A stretch of 64,000 bases of DNA from CAVUAT01 sp963739545 (GTDB taxonomy: Bacteria; Actinomycetota; Thermoleophilia; Solirubrobacterales; 70-9), in contig CAVUAT010000014.1 of NCBI GenBank assembly GCA_963739545.1, positions 1,523,869-1,587,868 on the forward strand, in the 5' to 3' direction. Shown here in pieces: positions 45,086-52,414 of this stretch. Position numbers and translations under genes: made by a program. Position 1 is the first letter of the stretch; each line of letters opens with the position of its first letter. Under the pieces are notes generated by a model that worked only from the letters and a program-made list of their open reading frames with translations, was not told the DNA's origin and did no database searches.

Positions 45086-45536
45086 AAGCCGAGAGGCCCG
45101 CTGCGCAGGCGCCGGCGCGGATCGCCAGCTCCCACACGGTCGGGGCCCCCGGCGAGGGACCGGGGGAGACGCGGTTTCGCAGCTCGTCGGCGAGCGCAGC
45201 GATCTGGGCTGCATTCGGCTCCACGGCCTGCCACGAGACCGCAGCGGCGAGCTCGGCGCCGTAGTGGTCGATCGTCGTTTCGTCCGGAGCCGAGGCCCTG
45301 GCGGCGAGCCCGAGCGCCAGCGCACAACCGATCAGCGCGTGCCCGGCGGAATCGCGGTCGCCCTCGCGTATGCGTGTGGTGGCGTCGGACGCGCGCTCGG
45401 CGGCGCGCTCGACGAGGGCGACGGGGTCAGTGGCGCCGGGATCGTCGTGCTGGCGGACGATCTCGCCGGAGATGATCTCCCAGATCGCAGACTGCTCCTG
45501 CCAGAGGGTGATTGGTTCGCGGGTCGTGGACTTCAT
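44895..45536 (-). CDS. Helical protein of unknown function (3' part doubtful)
   Basis: ATG 45536 opens a 213-codon frame. Residues 1-150 look like a normal soluble helical protein (PITLWQEQSAIWEIISGEIVRQ, ALVERAAERASDATTRIREGD, HALIGCALALGLAARA, AALADELRNRVS). From about 45085 on the frame is Arg-rich and lies antisense to the membrane glycosyltransferase. The gene was therefore probably cut at that junction, and its natural end is not in the window. No family was recognised. Confidence 0.5.
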   Translation of the reverse strand: MKSTTREPITLWQEQSAIWEIISGEIVRQHDDPGATDPVALVERAAERASDATTRIREGDRDSAGHALIGCALALGLAARASAPDETTIDHYGAELAAAVSWQAVEPNAAQIAALADELRNRVSPGPSPGAPTVWELAIRAGACAAGLSAYITRRRGRRDQVSLVERLLAEGVEVPRERHRRKRCGDYQRRPCERYSCVANAHPQAPDAGGSR

Positions 45537-45641
45537 CGCTGCCGAGGGTACTCAATAGTTCGTGGGCAAACGCACCCAAAAACAGTCTCACGCCCGGGGC
45601 GGACATTTGTACGAGTGCGTTTTCGCGGGGTCAGGCGAGGA

Positions 45642-46067
45642 TCAGAGCGCTCCGGCCTCGGCCGGGTCGCCCTGCTCACCCTCGTCGTCCCAGGCGGCGA
45701 CCTTGCCGAGGCTCGCGCCCTTGACGACCTTGAGGCCGAGCAGAGCGCACTTCATGCGCGTCGCGGAGATGTCGATCCCGAGGAGCTCGAGCACGTACTC
45801 CTTCGGCATCATGATCAGCTCGTCCCGCGTCTTGCCGACGAGCTCGTCCGTCAGCAGCGACGTCGCCGCGGTCGAGATCGCGCAGCCCTGGCCCTCGAAC
45901 GAGACCTCGGCCACGCGGTCATCGTCGTCGAGCCTGATGAAGACGTGCTGCTCGTCACCGCAGAGCGGGTTGTTGTCCTCGAACTCGAGGTCGAACTCGT
46001 CGAGCCGGCCGAAGTTGTGCGGCCGCTTGTAGTGATCGAGGATCTGATCGCGGTAGAGCTCATCCAT
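45642..46067 (-). CDS. sufU: SufU, zinc-dependent sulfur-transfer protein
   Basis: A 141-residue IscU/NifU-fold protein with three ligand Cys: C36 (NPLCGD), C62 (GQGCAIS) and C107 (MKCALLG). The insertion typical of SufU (TDELVGKTRDELIMMPKEYVLELLG) is present. SufU binds zinc and takes persulfide from SufS. It overlaps the sufS 3' end by eight bases, as expected for a working pair. Confidence 0.93.
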   Translation of the reverse strand: MDELYRDQILDHYKRPHNFGRLDEFDLEFEDNNPLCGDEQHVFIRLDDDDRVAEVSFEGQGCAISTAATSLLTDELVGKTRDELIMMPKEYVLELLGIDISATRMKCALLGLKVVKGASLGKVAAWDDEGEQGDPAEAGAL

Positions 46068-47313
46068 GGAAGATCCTCTTCACGTCTTCGAGGCCGGCGA
46101 TCAGGCGGTCGATCTCGTCGCGGGTGTTGTAGACGGCGAGGCTGGCTCGGGCGGTGGCGGGGACACCGAGGCGCTCCATCAGTATCTGGGTGCAGTGGTG
46201 GCCGGCGCGAACGGCGATCGCGTGCCGGTCGACGATCTCGGCGACGTCGTGGCCGTGAACCCCGTCGAGCACAAACGAGAAGATCCCCCCGCGGTCATCG
46301 CCGGCGGGCGGGCCGAACAGGGTCAGGCCCTCGACCTCGCCGAGGCGCGCGATCGCGTACGAGCTGAGCTCCACCTCGGCGGCGTGGATCGCGTCGATGC
46401 CGAGCTCGTCGATCCAGCGGAAAGCCGCGCCCAGAGCGACCGCCTCGGCGATCGGCGGCGTGCCGCCCTCGAAGCGGGTGGGGGGTGGCGCCCAGGTGAT
46501 CTTCTCGCGTGTGACCTTGTTGATCATCGAGCCGCCGCCGATGAACGGCGGCATCCGCTCGAGCAGCTCGCTGCGCCCGTACAGCACGCCGATCCCGGTC
46601 GGCCCGTATGCCTTGTGGCCCGTGAAGACGTAGAAGTCGGCGCCGAGCGACGACATGTCGAGGCCGAGCTTGGCGGCGGCCTGCGCGCCGTCGACGAGCA
46701 GAACCGTCCCGGCATCGTGGGCGATGCGCGCGATTTCGGCGACGGGGTTGACGGTGCCGAGCACGTTGGAGACGTGGGCGACCGATGCGATCTTCGGCCC
46801 GCGCTCGAGCAGCTTCGCGTAGGCGTCGAGGTCAAGGCGGCCCTCGTCGGTGATCGGGGCCCAGTCGATCTCGGCGCCGACGCGCTCGGCGAGCTGGTAC
46901 CAGGGGACGATGTTCGAGTGGTGCTCCATCTCGGTCAGCAGGATGCGGTCGCCGGCTCCGACGTTCTCCTCCCCCCACGAGCGCGCGACGAGGTTGATCG
47001 CCTCGGTCGCGTTGCGAGTGAAGATCAGCTCGCGGCGGCCGGCGCCCATGCGGGCCGCGATCTCGGCGCGCGCGCCTTCGTAGAGCGCTGTCGCCTCCTC
47101 CGAGAGCGTGTGTACGCCGCGGTGCACGTTGGCGTTGTGCTCGCGCCAGAACTCATCGAGCGTCTCGAGCACGGCGAGGGGCTTCTGCGAGGTGGCGCCG
47201 TTGTCGAGGTAGGCGAGCGGCTGGCCGCCGATCCGGCGTTCGAGGATCGGGAACTCGGCGCGGATTTCCGCCAGCGACCGGGGGAGCGCGGGGGCTGTGG
47301 CCGTCGACGTCAT
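46060..47313 (-). CDS. sufS: Cysteine desulfurase SufS
   Basis: A 417-residue PLP enzyme, class II type. The Schiff-base Lys is K234 in FTGHKAYGPTG. The persulfide Cys is C374 in RAGHHCTQ. Other family stretches are AYLDNGATSQKP, NVHRGVHTLS, EHHSNIVPW and VDGAQAAAKL. It takes sulfur from cysteine and passes it to SufU. The genes run sufC-sufS-sufU with tight spacing. Confidence 0.95.
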   Translation of the reverse strand: MTSTATAPALPRSLAEIRAEFPILERRIGGQPLAYLDNGATSQKPLAVLETLDEFWREHNANVHRGVHTLSEEATALYEGARAEIAARMGAGRRELIFTRNATEAINLVARSWGEENVGAGDRILLTEMEHHSNIVPWYQLAERVGAEIDWAPITDEGRLDLDAYAKLLERGPKIASVAHVSNVLGTVNPVAEIARIAHDAGTVLLVDGAQAAAKLGLDMSSLGADFYVFTGHKAYGPTGIGVLYGRSELLERMPPFIGGGSMINKVTREKITWAPPPTRFEGGTPPIAEAVALGAAFRWIDELGIDAIHAAEVELSSYAIARLGEVEGLTLFGPPAGDDRGGIFSFVLDGVHGHDVAEIVDRHAIAVRAGHHCTQILMERLGVPATARASLAVYNTRDEIDRLIAGLEDVKRIFHG

Positions 47314-47326
47314 AAGGGTCCGCGGC

Positions 47327-48091
47327 TTACGCCGCGGCAGCGACCTCGTCGATGATCCAGCCGTAGCCCTTCGACTCGAGCTGGTCGACGAGCTCGGGGC
47401 CGCCCGCCTTGACGATGCGACCGTCGTAGAGGACGTGCACGGAGTCGGGCTTGATCAGGTGCAGGATGCGCTGGTAGTGGGTGATGATCAGCACGCCCAT
47501 GTCGGGGCCGGCGTAGCGGTTGACGCCCTCGGCCACGACCTTGAGGGCGTCGATGTCCAGCCCGGAGTCCGTCTCGTCGAGGACCGCGATCTCGGGGCGC
47601 AGCAGCGCGAGCTGGAGCACCTCCATCCGCTTCTTCTCGCCCCCCGAGAAGCCGTCGTTGACGTAGCGCGAGGAGAAGTCCTTCGGGATGTTGGTCAGCT
47701 CCATCGCGGCCTCCGTCATCTTGCGGAAGTCCTTGAGCTTGACCTGGTCCTCGCCGCGGGCCTCGCGATGGGCGTTGATCGCCATCCGCAGGTACTTGGC
47801 GACGGTGACGCCGGGGATCGCGACCGGGTACTGGAAGGCCATGAAGAGGCCCATGCGCGATCGCTCGTCGACGTCGGCCTCGGTGATGTCGGTGCCCTTG
47901 AAGGTGATTGTGCCCTCGGTCACCTCGAGTGCCGGGTGGCCCATGATCGCGTTCGCGAGGGTGGACTTGCCCGAGCCGTTCGGGCCCATGAGGGCGTGGA
48001 TCTTGCCCTTGTCCACGTCGAGGTCGAGTCCCTTCAGGATCTCCTTGTCCTCGACGGAAACGTGCAGGTTGCGGATCTCAAGCTCAGCCAA
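47327..48091 (-). CDS. sufC: SufC, Fe-S assembly ATPase
   Basis: A 254-residue ABC-type ATPase. Walker A is GPNGSGKST, the signature FSGGEKKRMEVLQLALL, Walker B IAVLDETDSGLD, and the switch His lies in LIITHYQRIL. It powers the SufBCD complex, whose other subunits are encoded 10 kb away. TTG 48091 is the start, with AGGAG seven bases upstream. Confidence 0.95.
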   Translation of the reverse strand: MAELEIRNLHVSVEDKEILKGLDLDVDKGKIHALMGPNGSGKSTLANAIMGHPALEVTEGTITFKGTDITEADVDERSRMGLFMAFQYPVAIPGVTVAKYLRMAINAHREARGEDQVKLKDFRKMTEAAMELTNIPKDFSSRYVNDGFSGGEKKRMEVLQLALLRPEIAVLDETDSGLDIDALKVVAEGVNRYAGPDMGVLIITHYQRILHLIKPDSVHVLYDGRIVKAGGPELVDQLESKGYGWIIDEVAAAA

Positions 48092-48131
48092 TTCAAAGCT
48101 CCTAAGTCGTCGTCGGTTTCGTTCGCCGCGG

Positions 48132-48626
48132 TTACAGGGCAGCGGCGACGGCGTTCTTGCCGGCTCCCGGGCGAGCGCTCGCGGGGGCACTTGAGGCCTC
48201 CGCGAACTCGACAAGGTCGGCCAGCGTGGTGCCGGAGAGCGCCTTCGCGACGCCGCCGTGGACCCGCGTCCAGAGCAGCTTCGTCGCGCAGGCGTGATCG
48301 CCGTCGGTCTCGTGCGAACACGAGACCTTGCCCTCGGGGTCGGGGTGAAAGCACTCCATCGGCGCGATCGCGCCCTCGAGCGCGACCACGACCTCGAGCA
48401 TGTCGATCTCCTCGGCCGGACGCCCGAGGCGGTAGCCGCCGTGGGCGCCGCGCTGGCTCTCGACGAGGCCCGCCTTGCGAAGCTTCGCGACCAGGTGCTC
48501 GAGGTAGGAGAGGGGCAGGTTCTCGCCCTCAGCCACAGCGCCGAGCGAAATCGGGCGCTCGCCGGCCTGGCGGCCGAGTTCGACCATCAGGCGGACTCCG
48601 TACTCGGCGCGGGTGGAGAAGAGCAT
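48132..48626 (-). CDS. Rrf2-family Fe-S-responsive regulator
   Basis: A 164-residue winged-helix protein (FSTRAEYGVRLMVELG, LPLSYLEHLVAKLRKAGLVESQRGAHGGYRL). C92, C103 and C113 match the three-Cys cluster site of IscR/SufR-type members. As first gene before sufC-sufS-sufU it probably senses Fe-S status and controls the operon. The tail (SSAPASARPGAGKNAVAAAL) is low complexity. Confidence 0.9.
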   Translation of the reverse strand: MLFSTRAEYGVRLMVELGRQAGERPISLGAVAEGENLPLSYLEHLVAKLRKAGLVESQRGAHGGYRLGRPAEEIDMLEVVVALEGAIAPMECFHPDPEGKVSCSHETDGDHACATKLLWTRVHGGVAKALSGTTLADLVEFAEASSAPASARPGAGKNAVAAAL

Positions 48627-48637
48627 CGGGAGAAATC

Positions 48638-49111
48638 CTAGCGAAGTGGTCGGATTGGCCTCGAGTTCCGGACGACGTCGAGCATGGCGTCGCGGAACGC
48701 CGCATAGGTCTTGTGGCCCACCGCCTGCGAGTGGCGGCTCTCGATGCCGGCGACGATCTCGTCTGCGTCCCGGACCAGGGCGATCCCCTCGGCCGTCGGC
48801 ACTACCAGCTTCGCGCGGCGGTCCGTGGGGTCGGGGGTACGCTCGACGACTCCGAGCTCCTCGAGTTCATCCACCAGTCGGCCCACCACCTGCTTGTGGA
48901 GCCCCGCGAGGCGCGCGAGCTCCGTCGCCCTGACGCCGCTCTCATCCAGGAACGCGACGACGGGGCTGTGGCGTGGGCGCAGGTCGCGGTGCCCGCGCTC
49001 GCTGAGACCGTGGAAGAGTTCTTGCTGGGTGGATGCGTCGAGCCTCGCGGCGAGGACAGCCAGGTCGGGAGCCCAACGCTGCCGCTCACCCCGTCCCCTG
49101 ATGGTAGTCAC
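48638..49111 (-). CDS. MarR-family transcriptional regulator
   Basis: A 157-residue protein from GTG 49111. The winged helix reads VRATELARLAGLHKQVVGRLVDELEELGVVERTPDPTDRRAKLVVPT, typical of MarR, between helical dimerisation ends. It diverges from htpX, with an imperfect inverted repeat starting two bases from its start codon. The likely targets are its own promoter and htpX. The ligand is unknown. Confidence 0.88.
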   Translation of the reverse strand: MTTIRGRGERQRWAPDLAVLAARLDASTQQELFHGLSERGHRDLRPRHSPVVAFLDESGVRATELARLAGLHKQVVGRLVDELEELGVVERTPDPTDRRAKLVVPTAEGIALVRDADEIVAGIESRHSQAVGHKTYAAFRDAMLDVVRNSRPIRPLR

Positions 49112-49112
49112 G

Positions 49113-49145
49113 ATCAAGACAGTAACAAACAAGAACTGTATTGAT
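49113..49145. promoter_or_regulatory. Inverted repeat between marR and htpX, candidate operator
   Basis: ATCAAGACAGT (49113-49123) and ACTGTATTGAT (49135-49145) are inverted repeats matching at 10 of 11 positions, with an 11-base A/C-rich spacer. The repeat abuts the MarR GTG and lies 80 bases upstream of the htpX start, well placed for control of both genes by MarR. Confidence 0.6.
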
Positions 49146-49224
49146 ACGTGATCGGCGTTCAGGGCCGGTTGAGCCGCCTCACTATCCTTCTCGGCAGACC
49201 TTCCGTCCCAAAGGAGACATGAGA

Positions 49225-50085
49225 ATGACCACCACACGACACTCGAACCTCGGCGCGGCCCTCCGCACCGGCGCCCTCATGGCGACGCTGGGGGCCGTCC
49301 TGGTAGCGATCGGCTACGCGATCGGCGGCGTAGAGACGGCCTCGCTGTTCCTGGTCGGGGCGCTCCTCTTCAACCTGCTCCAGTTCTTCTTCAGCGACAA
49401 GATCGCGCTGAGGGCGAGCGGCGCGAAGCCGGTGACCGAGGAAGAGGCTCCTCGCCTCTACCAGACGGTCCGCGAGCTGACGACCCGCGCGGGGCTGCCG
49501 ATGCCGACGCTGCACCTCATCCCGCAGGCGCAGCCGAATGCATTCGCGACCGGCCGCAGCCCCAAGAAGTCGGCCGTCGCGGTGACGCAGGGCCTGCTCT
49601 CGACGCTGAGCGAGGACGAGGTGCGCGGCGTGCTGGCCCACGAGCTCGCGCACATCCGCAATCGCGACATGCTGACCACCACGATCGCGGCGTCGATCGG
49701 CATGGCCATCACCTACATCGCGTACATGTTCATGTGGTTCGGCGGCGACGACGACTCGCCCGTCGGGCTCATCGGCAGCCTCGGCTTGATCATCCTCGCG
49801 CCGATCTCGGCCACGCTCATCCAGCTCGCGGTCTCGAGGCAGCGCGAGTACTCGGCCGACGCAACCGGCGCCGAGATCTCCGGCAACCCGGAGTCGCTCG
49901 CGAGCGCGCTGCTGAGGCTGCAGGAGGGTGCGGCGACCACCCCGATGCAGGTGAATCAGGCGGCCGAGCCGCTCTACATCGTGAAGCCCTTCTCAGGCGG
50001 CGGCTTCTCGAAGCTGTTCTCGACGCACCCCCCGATCGAGGAGCGCGTGCGCCGGCTCCGCCAGATGCGTCCGACGATCGGCTAG
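49225..50085 (+). CDS. htpX: HtpX-like M48 membrane metalloprotease
   Basis: A 286-residue protein with two N-terminal helices (MATLGAVLVAIGYAIGG, SLFLVGALLFNLLQFFF), zinc site HELAHIRNRD, two more helices and the third ligand region QREYSADATGAEISG. HtpX degrades misfolded membrane proteins under stress. Two ATGs are possible. The one at 49225 is eight bases from AAGGAG and is preferred to 49219. MarR probably regulates it. Confidence 0.9.
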   Translation: MTTTRHSNLGAALRTGALMATLGAVLVAIGYAIGGVETASLFLVGALLFNLLQFFFSDKIALRASGAKPVTEEEAPRLYQTVRELTTRAGLPMPTLHLIPQAQPNAFATGRSPKKSAVAVTQGLLSTLSEDEVRGVLAHELAHIRNRDMLTTTIAASIGMAITYIAYMFMWFGGDDDSPVGLIGSLGLIILAPISATLIQLAVSRQREYSADATGAEISGNPESLASALLRLQEGAATTPMQVNQAAEPLYIVKPFSGGGFSKLFSTHPPIEERVRRLRQMRPTIG

Positions 50086-50089
50086 TTGC

Positions 50090-50104
50090 GGGGCGGGCCG
50101 CCCC
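50090..50104 (+). terminator. Possible terminator hairpin after htpX
   Basis: GGGGCGG, a central G and CCGCCCC form a compact perfect inverted repeat five bases past the htpX stop. It has no U-tract, so termination by it is uncertain. Confidence 0.35.
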
Positions 50105-50470
50105 CGGGCATCGCCTTCCGGTCGCTGCATTCGCAGACTCCCACGGCGACACCCGGCGGCGGCCCACACCGCACCTACCCGACCATCGGCAACGGGGCGC
50201 CGGCCGGGTAAGGAAGGCCGATCCGACCGGGTCGGTCTCGCAAGCACCGCGACCACAAGCCGACCCCCGGCCCAGATGGAGCCGGCAGATCGCTGCAGGG
50301 AGGATGCTGGAGAGCGCGTCGCCGGTGCCCATGGGCCGGCATCGTGCGTCGCCGAGCGAGTGTGCGGATGCACCGAGCAGCAGGCGATGCGCGATGGCGG
50401 TCCATGCGTATCGACGCGCTATTCTTTCTGAAGTCTCTAAACCCGATCAGGATTTGGGAGAATCGAATCG
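50105..50470. other. Intergenic region without a recognisable gene
   Basis: About 365 bases without a convincing frame. Frames that cross it are Arg/Pro/Ala-rich shadows. GACCGGGTCGGTC is a short palindrome near 50237. The last ~45 bases are A/T-richer (CTATTCTTTCTGAAG and CCCGATCAGGATTTGGGAG) and probably hold the promoter and ribosome binding site of the rhodanese gene. No tRNA or riboswitch was recognised. Confidence 0.5.
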
Positions 50471-50905
50471 ATGACTGAGATGCCTCGCAAAGTCGTGCCG
50501 CCGCCGCTCGAGCTGGTCAAGGAGCGGATCGATGAGGTGCTGCCGCCCGACGTGAGCTCGCAGGTCGAGGCCGGCGAGGTCGCCCTGGTCGATACGCGCC
50601 CGCCCGAGCAGTTCGAGCAGGGGCACATCCCAGGTGCGGTCAACGTGCCGGCGGGCGAGAACGGCGAGGACAGCCATTCCGAGGACTTCGCTGCGAAGCT
50701 CGCCGAGGCTGCGGGCGAGAAGCCCGCGCTCCTCTACTGCAACAGCGGCAACCGCTCCGCCCGCGCCACCGACGCGCTCACCAACGAGCACGGCGTCGAG
50801 GGAGTGCGGTCGCTGGTGGGGGGTATCACGCTCTGGAACGATCTTGGGCTGCCGGTCGAAGGCACGGTCGGCGCCGACGAGGAAACCGAGGAGGACGAGG
50901 ACTGA
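50471..50905 (+). CDS. Single-domain rhodanese
   Basis: A 144-residue sulfurtransferase-like protein: VALVDTRPPEQFEQGHIPGAVNVPAG and active-site loop YCNSGNRSARATDAL with the catalytic Cys. A helical N-terminus (LELVKERIDEVLP) and an acidic tail flank the domain. The stop shares a base with the next ATG (TGATG), so it is coupled to the rhodanese-MoeB gene and may feed it sulfur. Confidence 0.88.
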   Translation: MTEMPRKVVPPPLELVKERIDEVLPPDVSSQVEAGEVALVDTRPPEQFEQGHIPGAVNVPAGENGEDSHSEDFAAKLAEAAGEKPALLYCNSGNRSARATDALTNEHGVEGVRSLVGGITLWNDLGLPVEGTVGADEETEEDED

Positions 50906-52080
50906 TGGAAGCCGGGACGCTGAAGCTCGAGGACATCCAGAAGAAGATCAACAACCTCACGCCCACGGAGGCCTATGACGAGATCAAGGCCGGTGGCGAC
51001 TTCGTCCTGCTCGATACGCGCGAGCCTCACGAGTACGCCGAGGCCCACCTCGAGGGAGCGACCCTCGTGCCCCCGACCGAGGTCGTCGAGCGCATCGACG
51101 AGCTCGCGCCCGACACCTCGCAGCGGGTGATCGCCTACTGCCGCTCCGGCGCCCGCTCCGCGCGCGCCGTGCACCAGCTCCAGGAGGAGCTCGGCTACGA
51201 CAACGTCGTCAACGTCGACGGCGGGATCCTCGCCTGGCAGCAGGAGGGCCTCCCCGTTGACGTGGCCGAGGGCATGACCGCTGACCAGCGCGAGCGGTAC
51301 TCCCGCCACACCCTGCTGCCCGAGGTCGGGGTAGAGGGCCAGATCAAGCTTCTGAACGCGAAGGTGCTGCTGCTCGGCGCCGGCGGGCTCGGCTCACCGA
51401 CCGCGCTGTATCTGGCCGCGGCCGGGATCGGCACCCTCGGGATCGTCGACGACGACGTGGTCGACGAGTCCAACCTTCAGCGCCAGGTGATCCATACGAC
51501 AGATCGCGTCGGCACGCCGAAGACAGAGTCGGCCAAGGTCTCGATCAACAACCTGAACCCCGACGTCGAGGTGATCGAGCACCGCACCCGGCTCGACGCC
51601 GGGAACATCCTCGACATCATCCGCGACTACGACATCGTCGTCGACGGCGCCGACAACTTCCCCACCCGCTACCTCCTGAACGACGCTTCGGTCAGGCTGA
51701 GGATCCCCGTGGTCTCGGCCTCGATCCTCGCCTTCGAGGGCCAGATCTCGACCTTCATCCCATTTGAGGGCCCGTGCTACCGCTGCCTCTACCCGACGCC
51801 GCCCCCCGTCGAGCTCGCCCCGAGCTGCGGCGCCGCCGGCGTGCTCGGCGTGATGGCCGGCGTGATGGGCCTGCTGCAGGCAAACGAGGTGATCAAGCTG
51901 GTCGCCGGAATCGGCGAGCCGCTCGTCGGCCGCCTGCTGCTCTACGACTCGCTGGGAACGCGCTTCACCGAGCTCAAGGTCCGCCGGGACCCGAGCTGCC
52001 CGATCTGCGGGCCGGATGCCCCCGAGGTGCCGGAGTCCGAGATGGGCAAGTTCCCCGACTACGAGCTGTTCTGCCAGTAA
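50905..52080 (+). CDS. Rhodanese-MoeB/ThiF fusion (sulfur-carrier adenylyltransferase)
   Basis: A 391-residue protein. An N-terminal rhodanese domain (FVLLDTREPHEYAEAHLEGA; active-site YCRSGARSA) is followed by an E1-like ThiF/MoeB domain from ~residue 125. That domain has RYSRHTLLPEVG, ATP loop LGAGGLGSP, DDDVVDESNLQRQ, Cys pairs CYRC and CPIC for zinc, and LAPSCGAAG. It would adenylate the C-terminal Gly of the MoaD-like carrier encoded next and then thiolate it. MoeZ-type proteins normally carry the rhodanese at the C-terminus, so the order is reversed here. Confidence 0.9.
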   Translation: MEAGTLKLEDIQKKINNLTPTEAYDEIKAGGDFVLLDTREPHEYAEAHLEGATLVPPTEVVERIDELAPDTSQRVIAYCRSGARSARAVHQLQEELGYDNVVNVDGGILAWQQEGLPVDVAEGMTADQRERYSRHTLLPEVGVEGQIKLLNAKVLLLGAGGLGSPTALYLAAAGIGTLGIVDDDVVDESNLQRQVIHTTDRVGTPKTESAKVSINNLNPDVEVIEHRTRLDAGNILDIIRDYDIVVDGADNFPTRYLLNDASVRLRIPVVSASILAFEGQISTFIPFEGPCYRCLYPTPPPVELAPSCGAAGVLGVMAGVMGLLQANEVIKLVAGIGEPLVGRLLLYDSLGTRFTELKVRRDPSCPICGPDAPEVPESEMGKFPDYELFCQ

Positions 52081-52102
52081 CCGCTAGGTTCCCGTCTCGA
52101 TC

Positions 52103-52414
52103 ATGCCGACGATCAAGGTTCCACCAGTGCTGCGCGCGCAGACGGACGGCGAAGCCGAGGTCTCCGTCGAAGGCTCGACCGTCGGCGAGGCGCTGAACGC
52201 ACTCGCCGCCGCTCACCCCGGCACCAAGGACCAGCTCTTCGGCCCCGAGGGCGAGCTCAACCGCTACGTCAACGTTTACCTGAACGACGAGGACGTGAGG
52301 GTGCTCGAGGGGCTCGAGACTGCGGCATCCGACTCGGACACCGTGGTGATCCTGCCGGCGATGGCCGGCGGCGATCGCCGGGCAAGCGGCGCTTCTAGGG
52401 CTGGCCGCCGGTGA
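52103..52414 (+). CDS. MoaD/ThiS/CysO-like sulfur carrier with extended C-terminus
   Basis: A 103-residue beta-grasp protein (TIKVPPVLRAQTDGEAEVSVEG, VGEALNALAAAHPG, LNRYVNVYLNDEDVRVLEGLET, DTVVILPAMAGG). Carriers of this family end at the GG, which forms the thiocarboxylate. Here 13 residues (DRRASGASRAGRR) follow. Either processing is needed, as for CysO/Mec- or JAMM-linked carriers, or a frameshift has removed the stop. It sits 22 bases after its presumed E1 enzyme. The last 20 bases overlap the convergent glycosidase gene. Confidence 0.82.
   Translation: MPTIKVPPVLRAQTDGEAEVSVEGSTVGEALNALAAAHPGTKDQLFGPEGELNRYVNVYLNDEDVRVLEGLETAASDSDTVVILPAMAGGDRRASGASRAGRR

Noticed and set aside
43515..46367. 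950-codon continuous plus-strand frame read as one giant protein
   Set aside because: It joins parts of the aldolase and membrane glycosyltransferase with antisense sequence of later genes; only the first ~300 codons contain real coding sense in places.
47297..49144. 615-codon plus-strand frame across sufC, rrf2 and marR
   Set aside because: Spans three well-supported opposite-strand genes.
50086..50470. Possible small RNA or tRNA gene in the htpX-rhodanese gap
   Set aside because: No cloverleaf, CCA end or riboswitch core could be drawn, only short GC-rich palindromes.
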